A stretch of DNA of 64,000 bases. Origin: Ferrovibrio sp. (GTDB lineage: Bacteria; Pseudomonadota; Alphaproteobacteria; Ferrovibrionales; Ferrovibrionaceae). Position 1 is the first letter of the stretch. Every line of letters starts with the position of its first letter. Under the pieces are notes generated by a model that ran no database searches, had not been told where the DNA came from, and saw only the letters and a program-made list of their open reading frames with translations. The position numbers were made by a program, and so were the translations under genes. Where the stretch lies: contig NZ_JAGOLP010000015.1 in NCBI RefSeq assembly GCF_017994015.1, positions 1 to 64,000 on the forward strand. Direction: 5' to 3'. Shown here one piece after another: positions 56,621-64,000 of the stretch.

Positions 56621-58223
56621 TCTGCATCTGCCCGGCCGTTCCGTCGCCATGGGGCGACATGGCGCCGCCGCCACCTCGCATTCGCTGGCCACCATTACAG
56701 CGCTGGATATTCTGAAGCGCGGCGGCAATGCCGCCGATGCGGCGATTGCCGCCTGTGCCGTGCAATGTATCGTCGAGCCGGAATCAACCGGCATCGGCGG
56801 CGACAATTTTGTGCTCTACGCGCCGGCCGGCACCGATACCAACAAGGGTGGCAAGGTCTATGGCCTGAATGGCTCGGGCCGCGCCCCGGCCGGGCTGAAC
56901 CATGATCTGCTGCTGGGCCAGGGGCTGACCGAAATCGGCCTTACCAGCGTGCATGCCGTCACCATCCCGGGCGCGGTGGATGCCTGGGCCAAGCTGAACA
57001 AGCGTTTCGGCAAGCTGGCCCTGGCCGATCTGTTGCAGCCGGCAATCCAGTTCGCCGAGGAAGGTTTTCCGATCACCGAACGGGTGAGCGTGGATTTTAA
57101 CCGGCCGATCAACATCGCCAAGCTGAGCGCCGATGCCAATTCCGCCGCCGTGTATCTGCCCGGCGGCAAGCCGCCGCAGGCCGGCGATATCCTCCGGCTG
57201 GAAGCCTATGCCAAGGTATTGCGTGAGATTGCCGCCAAGGGCCGCGATGGCTTTTATGCCGGCTGGGTGGCCGAGGATATTGTGCAGTATCTGCGCAGCC
57301 TGGGCGGCACCCATACGCTGGAGGATTTTGCCAGCCAGGAATCCTTCTGGGTCGAGCCGATCAAGACGCGCTACCGCGACGTGGAATTGCTGGAAATTCC
57401 GCCCAGCGGCCAGGGCATCACCACCCTGATCATGCTGAATATCCTGGCCGGCCTGGATATCGGCAAATACGCGCCGCATAGCGTGGAGCGTTTCCATCTC
57501 GAAGCCGAGGCCACCCGCCTCGCCTTCCAGGCCCGCGACACCTATGTGGCCGACCCGGCCTTTGCCGATGTGCCGGTGGAAAAGTTGCTATCGGCTGGCT
57601 TCGCCGACGAATTGCGCGCCCGCATCGACATCAAGCGCGCCATGCCGGCACCCGGCCCGGTGGGCAATGGCGCGGTCTATCGTGATACGGTTTACATCTC
57701 GGTGGTGGATGGCGACGGTAATTGCTGCTCCTTCATCAACTCGCTGTTCTGGCCCTTCGGTACCGGCCTGAGCAGCCCGAAAACCGGCCTGCTGCTGCAA
57801 AATCGTGGCGCTGGTTTCCGTGTTGATCCCAATCACCCCAACAACGTGGCGCCGGGCAAGCGGCCGATGCACACCATCATCCCGGCCATGGCGCTGAAGG
57901 ATGGCAAGCCCTGGCTGTGTTATGGCGTGATGGGCGGCGGTTTCCAGCCGGTGGGCCAGAGCCATGTGCTGACCAATATCGTGGATTACGGCATGGATGT
58001 GCAGGAAGCCATCGACAGCCCGCGCGGCTTCCATGTCGCCGGCAAATTCGAGGCCGAGCGCGGCATCCCGCCTGAAGTGCTGGCCGGCCTTGCCGCCCTG
58101 GGCCATGAGATCAAAATGGCCGAGATGCCGCATGGCGGCGGCCAGGCCATCTTGCTGAACGGCAATGGCGTGCTGATGGCCGGTTCCGACCCACGCAAGG
58201 ATGGCTGCGCCCTGGCCTATTGA
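56613..58223 (+). CDS. Gamma-glutamyltransferase family protein, cytosolic type
   Basis: 536-residue Ntn-hydrolase. The proenzyme starts with the conserved HSLATITALDILKRGGNAADAA; the self-cleavage and catalytic Thr359 is in DTVYISVVDGDGN, a form seen in YwrD-like members in place of TTHYSV. SGQGITT and MHTIIPAM follow. There is no signal peptide, so it should act in the cytosol, unlike periplasmic E. coli GGT. The ATG at 56613 follows TGGAG; an earlier ATG at 56571 lies deep in dppF. It probably cleaves imported gamma-glutamyl compounds. Confidence 0.92.
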   Translation: MRDLHLPGRSVAMGRHGAAATSHSLATITALDILKRGGNAADAAIAACAVQCIVEPESTGIGGDNFVLYAPAGTDTNKGGKVYGLNGSGRAPAGLNHDLLLGQGLTEIGLTSVHAVTIPGAVDAWAKLNKRFGKLALADLLQPAIQFAEEGFPITERVSVDFNRPINIAKLSADANSAAVYLPGGKPPQAGDILRLEAYAKVLREIAAKGRDGFYAGWVAEDIVQYLRSLGGTHTLEDFASQESFWVEPIKTRYRDVELLEIPPSGQGITTLIMLNILAGLDIGKYAPHSVERFHLEAEATRLAFQARDTYVADPAFADVPVEKLLSAGFADELRARIDIKRAMPAPGPVGNGAVYRDTVYISVVDGDGNCCSFINSLFWPFGTGLSSPKTGLLLQNRGAGFRVDPNHPNNVAPGKRPMHTIIPAMALKDGKPWLCYGVMGGGFQPVGQSHVLTNIVDYGMDVQEAIDSPRGFHVAGKFEAERGIPPEVLAGLAALGHEIKMAEMPHGGGQAILLNGNGVLMAGSDPRKDGCALAY

Positions 58224-58798
58224 GGCCCGGATACTTCAGCGGTTTGCGGGAAACGCGGCGCGCCCGGCTCAAGCGGGGTGCGCAGCGTGTTCACTGTGAA
58301 CGATACCGTATGGTAGAAGCCGGCCAGGGCCAGGATTTCGACGATCTGTGCCGGTGAAAAAACCGCACTGGCCTCATGCCATAGCGCATCGTCCAGGCGC
58401 TTCTGCCCGATCAGCATATCCACCATGCGCAGCAGCAGGGCTTCATCGGCGGCCGCAAAATCCGCCGCGCCGCCCTGGTAGGTGGCGGTTAGCTCGGCCG
58501 CTGTGAAGCCGGCCTTGGCGGCGAAAAATGCAACATGCACGCCCCATTCATATTCCGCCCCCAGCCTGGCGGTGACACGCAGGATGACAATCTCGCGCTG
58601 GCGCAGACTGATCGAGCCCTTGTCCAGCAATGCGCCGCCACGCCAGCGATCCAGCACACGCGGGTTATGCGCCACCTGGCGGAATAGCGCGATGGGCGGC
58701 ACGCCCGGCGGCATCATCTGCTCCAGCTGGCCGGCAACATCAGCGGCAAAAGGCGCTGTCAGTGGCGGCAAGCGGGGTTCGGGCTGGGTACTGGTCAT
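58217..58798 (-). CDS. Carboxymuconolactone decarboxylase (CMD/AhpD) family protein, Cys-free
   Basis: 193-residue helical CMD-family protein (SLRQREIVILRVTARLGAEYEWGVHV). The usual CxxC of AhpD is replaced by EYEWGVH and the protein has no Cys at all, so thiol peroxidase chemistry is excluded; the EYxWxxH type is known but of unknown function. It is divergent from an HxlR regulator with paired repeats between them, which probably control it. Convergent 7-bp overlap with the GGT gene. Confidence 0.9.
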   Translation of the reverse strand: MTSTQPEPRLPPLTAPFAADVAGQLEQMMPPGVPPIALFRQVAHNPRVLDRWRGGALLDKGSISLRQREIVILRVTARLGAEYEWGVHVAFFAAKAGFTAAELTATYQGGAADFAAADEALLLRMVDMLIGQKRLDDALWHEASAVFSPAQIVEILALAGFYHTVSFTVNTLRTPLEPGAPRFPQTAEVSGPQ

Positions 58799-58810
58799 GG
58801 GCTTCCCCCT

Positions 58811-58860
58811 TTGCTATCTTTTTAGTAGCAAATGACATAATGCTGCATTTTTAGTAGCGC
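58811..58860. promoter_or_regulatory. Two tandem HxlR-type operator repeats
   Basis: TTTTTAGTAGC occurs twice, at 58819 and 58848, 29 bp apart. Each copy is the right part of an imperfect inverted repeat; the first has TTGCTA...TAGCAA arms (58811-58831). They fill the 74-bp gap between the divergent CMD and HxlR genes. Confidence 0.55.
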
Positions 58861-58872
58861 AAGGGGTAAATT

Positions 58873-59205
58873 ATGGCGCAAATGAAAAAACCGGTGCGTG
58901 GCTCCAGTTCCGGCCGGCCAATCATGGCCGCCCTGGATCTGCTGGGCCGACGCTGGAGCTTGCGGATCCTTTGGGAATTGCGGGCAACGCCGCTGACTTT
59001 CCGCGCCTTGCAGGATGCCTGTGGCGGGCTTTCACCAAGCGTATTGCAGCAACGCCTCAACGACCTGCGCAAAGCCGGCCTGGTGCTGCATGACGGCAGC
59101 AGTGGTTATGGGCTGACCGAAGCGGCGCGCAGCTTGCAGCCGATCCTGCTCACCCTGAATGATTGGGCCGAGGGCTGGGCTGCGGCGGAAACGCCGGCAG
59201 GCTAG
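58873..59205 (+). CDS. HxlR-family transcriptional regulator
   Basis: 110-residue winged-HTH protein: IMAALDLLGRRWSLRILWEL, then TFRALQDACGGLSPSVLQQRL and LRKAGLV, the HxlR pattern. It has one Cys (Cys50). AGGGGTAAATT precedes the ATG. It is likely to repress the divergent CMD gene and itself through the 58811-58860 repeats. Convergent 4-bp overlap with the lipoprotein gene that follows. Confidence 0.9.
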   Translation: MAQMKKPVRGSSSGRPIMAALDLLGRRWSLRILWELRATPLTFRALQDACGGLSPSVLQQRLNDLRKAGLVLHDGSSGYGLTEAARSLQPILLTLNDWAEGWAAAETPAG

Positions 59206-59792
59206 AAACCGCGCTGCTTGCGATTGAATTCAAGCTGCTCGTTATCGAGCTGCAAGCCGATCAGCACTTCCACATCGCGGCTGGTGCGGCCCGCGGGCAG
59301 CGGGATACGCTGCTCCAGTTCCTCACCCACCGCCACGCGGCGGCGGCCTGGCGGCATCGGCAGCCGAGCCGTAAAGCCGTCACGCGACAGGATATTCTGC
59401 TGCTTATCCACCACGGCGACAAAATACGGCACACTCAGTTCGCGCGCATCGCCCGCAGCCGGCCCACGGGTGCCCGCCACCTGCAAGGTGAAGGTAACGG
59501 TGACGACGGAGTTTTTCTCGGCGAATTTGCAGCCGCCGTTGAAATCCAGCAATTCCACCTCAAAGGCCACATCGGTCAGGTCACGCCCGGCGCCTGCACG
59601 GAACTGCACAGATTTCTGCGCATCGCCCAGGATGCCGACTCGCGGGCAGGGTTGCGGTGGCAGATCGCTTTTTTTGCTGAACCAGCCGCCCGAGCCGCAG
59701 CCAGCCAGCAGCAGCAGGCCGGCCAAAGCGGCGCCGCGCAAAGCGGCCTGCACAGCCGGGCGTGAATTGCTGGAAGCAGCCGAAGCGGCCAT
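59202..59792 (-). CDS. Putative lipoprotein, conserved hypothetical
   Basis: 196 residues with a lipoprotein signal (GAALAGLLLLAGC) after an N-terminal stretch of about 25 residues. The mature part begins GSGGWFSKK and contains PCPRVGILGDAQKSVQFRAG, FNGGCKF, then a beta-rich segment with VPYFVAVVDKQQNILSRDGF. A good AAGGAAAG site precedes the ATG at 59792. Similar proteins occur next to ispH in other alphaproteobacteria to my recollection; function unknown. Divergent from ispH. Confidence 0.78.
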   Translation of the reverse strand: MAASAASSNSRPAVQAALRGAALAGLLLLAGCGSGGWFSKKSDLPPQPCPRVGILGDAQKSVQFRAGAGRDLTDVAFEVELLDFNGGCKFAEKNSVVTVTFTLQVAGTRGPAAGDARELSVPYFVAVVDKQQNILSRDGFTARLPMPPGRRRVAVGEELEQRIPLPAGRTSRDVEVLIGLQLDNEQLEFNRKQRGF

Positions 59793-59903
59793 GGCGCACT
59801 TTCCTTCCACCGTCAGGTACGATAGCTTGCCCGGCAATTGGCGGGCTCGGTTCTGTATAGAAGAGGCCCCGCCCCCTTACAAGCGACAGCCCTTCAGGCC
59901 GGA

Positions 59904-60887
59904 ATGAACAGCGCGCCCGATCATCAGCAAACCACCCCGATGCCCGATATTGATATCGTGCTGGCGGCGCCGCGCGGCTTCTGCGCCGGGGTGGACCGCG
60001 CCATCCAGATTGTTGAGCGCGCCATCGAAAAATACGGCGCCCCGGTCTATGTGCGGCATGAGATCGTGCATAATCGCTTTGTGGTGGAAACCCTGGCCGC
60101 CAAAGGCGCGGTTTTTGTCGATGAGCTGGACCAGGTGCCAGCCGGGGTGCCGGTGGTGTTCTCGGCCCATGGCGTGCCGAAATCGGTGCCGAATGCGGCC
60201 AAGGCGCGCAACCTGTTCTACCTGGATGCGACCTGCCCGCTGGTCAGCAAGGTGCATCGCGAGGCTGAGCGGCATCATCGCGAGGGCCATCATATCCTGC
60301 TGATCGGCCATGCCGGGCATCCCGAGGTGATCGGTACCATGGGGCAATTGCCCGAAGGCACCGTGACGCTGGTGGAAACCGTGGCCGATGTGGCCGCCCT
60401 GGCGCCGCCCGAGGGCATGCCACTGGCCTATATCACCCAGACCACACTTTCGGTGGACGACACCGCCGAGATCATCGCCGCCTTGCAGGCGCGCTATCCC
60501 GGCATCGAAGGGCCGAAAAAGGAAGATATCTGCTACGCCACCACCAACCGCCAGGCCGCCGTGAAGGCGATTGCTGCCGAATGTGATGCGATGCTGGTGA
60601 TCGGCGCGCCGAATTCCTCCAATTCATTGCGGCTGGTGGAAGTGGCGCAGCGCAGCGGCTGTCTGGTGGCGCAACTGGTGCAGCGCGCCGGCGATATCGA
60701 CTGGACGGCGCTGGCCGGCATCCGTCGTGTCGGTATCACCGCAGGCGCCAGCGCGCCGGAAGTGCTGGTGGAGGAAGTGATTGATGCGTTTCGCCAGCGC
60801 TACAGGGTCACTTTGCGTGAAGTGACCACCGCCACCGAGGCGGTGCAGTTCAAACTGCCCGGCGCCCTTGATTCCAACGCAGCCTGA
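59904..60887 (+). CDS. ispH: 4-hydroxy-3-methylbut-2-enyl diphosphate reductase
   Basis: 327-residue iron-sulfur enzyme, last step of the MEP isoprenoid pathway. The three cluster Cys are in [21 protein letters not shown] and [11 protein letters not shown]; the catalytic Glu is in [12 protein letters not shown] chose the ATG at 59904 (AGGCCGGA upstream); the next ATG at 59940 would give the more usual 315 residues. thrB and rnhA follow, an order common in alphaproteobacteria. Confidence 0.95.
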   Translation: MNSAPDHQQTTPMPDIDIVLAAPRGFCAGVDRAIQIVERAIEKYGAPVYVRHEIVHNRFVVETLAAKGAVFVDELDQVPAGVPVVFSAHGVPKSVPNAAKARNLFYLDATCPLVSKVHREAERHHREGHHILLIGHAGHPEVIGTMGQLPEGTVTLVETVADVAALAPPEGMPLAYITQTTLSVDDTAEIIAALQARYPGIEGPKKEDICYATTNRQAAVKAIAAECDAMLVIGAPNSSNSLRLVEVAQRSGCLVAQLVQRAGDIDWTALAGIRRVGITAGASAPEVLVEEVIDAFRQRYRVTLREVTTATEAVQFKLPGALDSNAA

Positions 60888-60896
60888 AGCAGCAGC

Positions 60897-61886
60897 ATGG
60901 CCGTTTATACCGAGATCAGCGAAGATCAGCTCTGCGCCCTGCTGGCCGAATACGATATCGGCTCGCCGCTCTCCTGCAAGGGCATCGCCGAGGGCGTGGA
61001 AAATTCCAACTACATGCTGGGCACTGAGACCGGCACGTATTTCCTGACGCTGTATGAGCGCCGTGTGAAGCGTGAGGAATTGCCGTATTTCCTCGGCCTG
61101 ATGGATCATCTGGCGCATAAGGGGCTGCCCTGCCCCACGCCGATCCAGGGCCGCGATGGCCAGGCTTTGCGCGAAGTGGCCGGCCGCCCCTGCGCCATCA
61201 TCAGCTTTCTCAACGGCGTGTCGCCCAAGCGGCTGACACCGAAACATTGCTTCGAGGTTGGCGCCGCCACGGCGCGGCTGCATCTGGCCGGGCGCGATTT
61301 TGCCGGCCAGCGCCCCAACGCACTCAGCATCGATGGCTGGTTGCCGCTGATCCAGGCCTGCGGCAGCCGCGCCAGCGACGTGCGGGCCGGGCTGGAGCAT
61401 GAATTGGCGCGCGAATATGACAGCCTGCGCGCCACCTGGCCGGACCTGCCGGGCCGGGTTGGCGACCGGCCATTGCCGCATGGCGTGATCCATGCCGATC
61501 TGTTCCCCGACAATGTGCTGTTCATCGGCGAAGCCTTGAGCGGCCTGATCGACTTCTATTTCGCCTGCAACGATTATTACGCCTATGATCTGGCGGTGCT
61601 GCTGAATTCCTGGTGTTTCGAGACCGACGGCGCCTTCAATGTTACAAAAAGCCGGGCACTGATCAGTGGGTATGAAAGTGTGCGGCCCTTGACCGATGGC
61701 GAGGTGCATAGCTTGCCGCTCTTTGCCCGCGGCTCGGCTTTGCGTTTCCTGCTGACGCGGCTGTATGACTGGCTCAACCAGGTGCCGGGCGCTTTGGTGA
61801 AGCCGAAAGACCCGATGGAATACTGGCAGAAACTGAATTTCCATCGCCTGGTGCTGGGCGCCAGCGCCTATGGCGTTGAACGCTGA
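60897..61886 (+). CDS. thrB: Homoserine kinase, type II (ThrB, APH fold)
   Basis: 329-residue kinase of the aminoglycoside-phosphotransferase fold that phosphorylates homoserine in threonine synthesis. Features are GIAEGVENSNYML, the ATP-site FLTLYERR, the catalytic HADLFPDNVLF and the metal-binding LIDFYFACND. It lies 9 bp after ispH. This is the alphaproteobacterial type, unrelated to the GHMP-type E. coli ThrB. Confidence 0.95.
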   Translation: MAVYTEISEDQLCALLAEYDIGSPLSCKGIAEGVENSNYMLGTETGTYFLTLYERRVKREELPYFLGLMDHLAHKGLPCPTPIQGRDGQALREVAGRPCAIISFLNGVSPKRLTPKHCFEVGAATARLHLAGRDFAGQRPNALSIDGWLPLIQACGSRASDVRAGLEHELAREYDSLRATWPDLPGRVGDRPLPHGVIHADLFPDNVLFIGEALSGLIDFYFACNDYYAYDLAVLLNSWCFETDGAFNVTKSRALISGYESVRPLTDGEVHSLPLFARGSALRFLLTRLYDWLNQVPGALVKPKDPMEYWQKLNFHRLVLGASAYGVER

Positions 61887-61889
61887 AGC

Positions 61890-62357
61890 ATGGCTGATCT
61901 GGAGCGGATCGAAGCCTTCACGGATGGCGCCTGCCTGGGTAATCCGGGGCCCGGCGGCTGGGCTGCCCTGCTGCGCTTTCAGGGCCGCGAAAAGGAATTG
62001 AGCGGCGGCGACAAGGCCACCACCAATAACCGCATGGAAATGATGGGTGCGATTTCAGCCCTCGAAGCCCTGAAGCGGCCCTGCCATGTGGTGCTGCATA
62101 CCGACAGTCGCTATGTGATTGATGGCGTGACCAAGTGGCTGCGGCCATGGAAGGCGCGCGGCTGGAAAACCGCTGATCGCAAGCCGGTCAAGAATGTTGA
62201 TCTATGGCAGAAGCTGGAAGCCGCGATGGCGCCGCACAAGATCGACTGGCAATGGGTGCGCGGCCATAGCGGCCATGTCGAAAACGAGCGCGTGGACCAA
62301 CTGGCTCGTGCCGCCGCCACCGCAATCCGCGATGGCGGCGGTAATGCCCAGGCTTAG
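61890..62357 (+). CDS. rnhA: Ribonuclease HI
   Basis: 155-residue enzyme that cuts RNA in RNA-DNA hybrids. Active-site acids are Asp12 ([11 protein letters not shown]), Glu50 ([10 protein letters not shown]), Asp72 (HTDSRYV) and the Asp in [22 protein letters not shown] and [13 protein letters not shown] complete the family pattern. It starts 3 bp after thrB. Convergent 4-bp overlap with the peroxiredoxin gene. Confidence 0.96.
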   Translation: MADLERIEAFTDGACLGNPGPGGWAALLRFQGREKELSGGDKATTNNRMEMMGAISALEALKRPCHVVLHTDSRYVIDGVTKWLRPWKARGWKTADRKPVKNVDLWQKLEAAMAPHKIDWQWVRGHSGHVENERVDQLARAAATAIRDGGGNAQA

Positions 62358-62836
62358 GCCTGGCCGAGCAGTGTGCCGGCGTCGGAAATCTCGAACGCGC
62401 CGGGCTTTTCCAGATTGATGCTCTTCACCACGCCATTGTCGATGATCATCGAATAGCGCTGCGAGCGCACGCCCAGGCCGCGCGCCGAGAGGTCAAATTC
62501 CATGCCGATCGCCTTGGTGAAGTCGCCGCTGCCATCGGCCAGCATCATCACCTTCTCGCCGGTATTCTGCTGCTTGCCCCAGGCGCCCATCACAAAGGCG
62601 TCGTTGACCGACAGGCAGGCAATCAGGTCAAAACCCTTGCCCTTGAATTCATCGGCTTTTTCGATATAGCCGGGCAGATGCTTGGCCGAGCAGGTCGGCG
62701 TGAAAGCGCCAGGCAGCGCGAACAAAGCCACCTTCTTGCCCTGGAACAATTCGCCGCTCTTCACCGCCTCGGGGCCATTGGCGCCGTAGGTGTAGAGGGT
62801 GACGTCGGGAATGCTGTCGCCGACAGTGATCGTCAT
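62354..62836 (-). CDS. Peroxiredoxin (Prx5 type)
   Basis: 160-residue thiol peroxidase. The peroxidatic Cys49 is in PGAFTPTC with the conserved Pro, Thr and a downstream Arg (GVRSQRYSM). A second Cys74 (IACLS) could act in reduction. The ATG at 62836 follows GAGG; the longer frame upstream is not coding. The 226-bp gap to YqgE shows no gene. Confidence 0.94.
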   Translation of the reverse strand: MTITVGDSIPDVTLYTYGANGPEAVKSGELFQGKKVALFALPGAFTPTCSAKHLPGYIEKADEFKGKGFDLIACLSVNDAFVMGAWGKQQNTGEKVMMLADGSGDFTKAIGMEFDLSARGLGVRSQRYSMIIDNGVVKSINLEKPGAFEISDAGTLLGQA

Positions 62837-63062
62837 AGTATCCTCGCTCTGCTGATGCTTTTGGTCATTCCTTGGCGGGCGCCGCCGCAATCGCCGGGCG
62901 GCGCCGAAGCGCCCATAACATGGGTCGGTCTGGAGCCGGAAACAAGCCTCAATCCGGGCGCCTGATGCGGTGAAAGCCGGCAGCAACATCATCCTGCGCC
63001 GCCATATGGACAAATGCCCGTAACAGGGTAACATTTGGCTAGGTTTGGAGTAGGATGGCGGC

Positions 63063-63650
63063 ATGAAGCGCACAGCCAGGGGCAAGAAGATGTCCGGCTA
63101 TCTTGAGCGGCACCTGCTGGTGGCGATGCCCGGCATGGGCGACCCCCGTTTTGCCCGCTCGGTGATCTACATGTGTTCGCATAATGCCGAGGGCGCCATG
63201 GGCCTTGTGCTCAACAAGCCCTATCCCGGCCTGAGTTTCCCCAGCCTGCTGCGCCAGCTCAGTATCGAAACCACTGTGGACTCGAACATCATTGTGCGGT
63301 CCGGCGGGCCGGTGGAAACCGGGCGCGGCTTTGTGCTGCATTCCACCGATTACATGCAGCCCGGCAGTGTGCCGATTGATGAGCGGCGCGGCATCGGCCT
63401 CACCGCCACGCTGGATGTGCTGCGCGCCATCGCCACCGGCAGCGGGCCGCAGCATCGGCTGTTTGCGCTGGGTTATGCCGGCTGGAGCGCCGGCCAGCTC
63501 GATACCGAATTGCAGCAGAATGGCTGGCTCACCGTGCCGGCGGATTTTGACCTGATCTTCGATTCGGAACTCGACAGCCTGTGGGAACGCTCGCTCGGCG
63601 CGCTCGGCGTACAGATCAGCCATCTTTCCGCCGTTGCCGGCCACGCCTAG
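63063..63650 (+). CDS. YqgE/AlgH family protein
   Basis: 195-residue conserved protein: LLVAMPGMGDPRFARSVIYMCSHN (quoted in part), GAMGLVLNKP, then VRSGGPVETGRGFVLH, the family signatures. Function is unknown in spite of broad conservation. The ATG at 63063 has AGGA 8 bp upstream; 63090 is an alternative. It ends convergent with the chemotaxis gene by a 4-bp overlap. Confidence 0.92.
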   Translation: MKRTARGKKMSGYLERHLLVAMPGMGDPRFARSVIYMCSHNAEGAMGLVLNKPYPGLSFPSLLRQLSIETTVDSNIIVRSGGPVETGRGFVLHSTDYMQPGSVPIDERRGIGLTATLDVLRAIATGSGPQHRLFALGYAGWSAGQLDTELQQNGWLTVPADFDLIFDSELDSLWERSLGALGVQISHLSAVAGHA

Positions 63651-64000
63651 AGTCTGAAATACGCCACCAATTCGTTTAGCTGATCAGCCTGGCTTGCCAT
63701 CGCCTGGGCGGAAGCCGTGGTCTGTTCTACCAACGCGCCATTACGCTGGGTCATCTCATCCATGTTCGAGACGGCGGTGTTTACCTCGTCCAGCCCGGTC
63801 GCCTGCTCGCGGCTGGCGGAAGCGATCTCGGCCACGATATCCGCCACCTTTTTCACCGAGCCGACAATTTCGCCCAAAGCCTGGCCGGCCCGGTTGACCA
63901 GTTCGGCACCCTGGCGCACCTGGCCATTCGATACCGAAATCAGTTGCTTGATCTCCTTCGAGGCATTGGCTGAGCGCTGCGCCAGCCCGCGCACTTCCTG
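63647..64000 (-). CDS. Methyl-accepting chemotaxis protein, C-terminal part (cut by window end)
   Basis: The frame runs off the right edge. The visible 118 residues are the end of the receptor signalling domain: RGLAQRSANASKEIKQLI, then IVAEIASASREQATGLDEVN and MDEMTQRNGALVEQTTASA, with coiled-coil heptads that pack against CheA/CheW upstream in the fold. It lacks a C-terminal NWETF-like pentapeptide, ending NELVAYFRL. The sensor part is outside the window. Confidence 0.92.
   Translation of the reverse strand, partial: QEVRGLAQRSANASKEIKQLISVSNGQVRQGAELVNRAGQALGEIVGSVKKVADIVAEIASASREQATGLDEVNTAVSNMDEMTQRNGALVEQTTASAQAMASQADQLNELVAYFRL

Overview
The window is a chromosomal segment of a GC-rich alphaproteobacterium. 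The evidence is the COQ9-family gene, the order rpsT / rhodanese / dnaA / dnaN / recF / gyrB, the ispH-thrB-rnhA-peroxiredoxin block, and a NasT-type ANTAR regulator with an NrtA-like partner. The genus cannot be fixed from the sequence alone. Genes are densely packed, many start/stop codons overlap by 4 bp, and no insertion sequence, prophage, CRISPR array, tRNA or rRNA was seen.

Layout. 1-5.6 kb: an Hpt-like fragment, the rRNA methyltransferase RlmI, a HIT protein, a SemiSWEET transporter, an orphan TAXI solute-binding protein, a GST and an M17 aminopeptidase. 5.8-9 kb: two coupled HTH regulators behind a palindrome, a class III CoA-transferase and a diguanylate cyclase. 9.1-13.2 kb: purEK, a disordered orphan protein, COQ9, peptide deformylase and rpsU. 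13.3-17.1 kb: LrgAB, a tandem-PAS histidine kinase and a nucleoside-recognition membrane protein. 17-29.1 kb (minus strand): a nitrate/nitrite assimilation operon in the order nrtA-nrtB-nasS-like-nrtD-nirB-nirD-nasA-cysG, preceded by nasT. 29.2-36.4 kb: two small proteins, then a DctPQM TRAP transporter facing a FadR-type regulator with uronate dehydrogenase, a galactarolactone cycloisomerase and a galactarolactone isomerase. 37.2-45.2 kb: the rpsT and dnaA-dnaN-recF-gyrB block. 45.2-51.2 kb: a hydrolase, a P-type ATPase, a small exported protein and an undescribed run of three small lipoproteins. 51.3-58.2 kb: a complete Dpp/Opp-type peptide ABC transporter in one operon with a gamma-glutamyltransferase-like enzyme. 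58.2-64 kb: a CMD protein with a divergent HxlR regulator, a lipoprotein, ispH-thrB-rnhA, a peroxiredoxin, YqgE and the end of a chemotaxis receptor.

The most informative signal is in the nrtA leader (28248-28381). It holds a near-perfect sigma-54 promoter, then two RNA hairpins whose six-base loops both start with A and carry G at position 4, then a long terminator stem that uses the same bases as the second hairpin. This is the expected architecture for NasT/ANTAR-controlled antitermination. The operon also encodes a signal-less NrtA homologue that fits the NasS sensor, so the nitrate circuit can be read almost completely from the sequence. The uronate locus is a second coherent system: import, oxidation to lactone, lactone isomerisation and ring opening, with a shared 9-bp motif near both divergent genes. 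The lipoprotein cluster at 49.3-51.2 kb is the best candidate for something not yet described.
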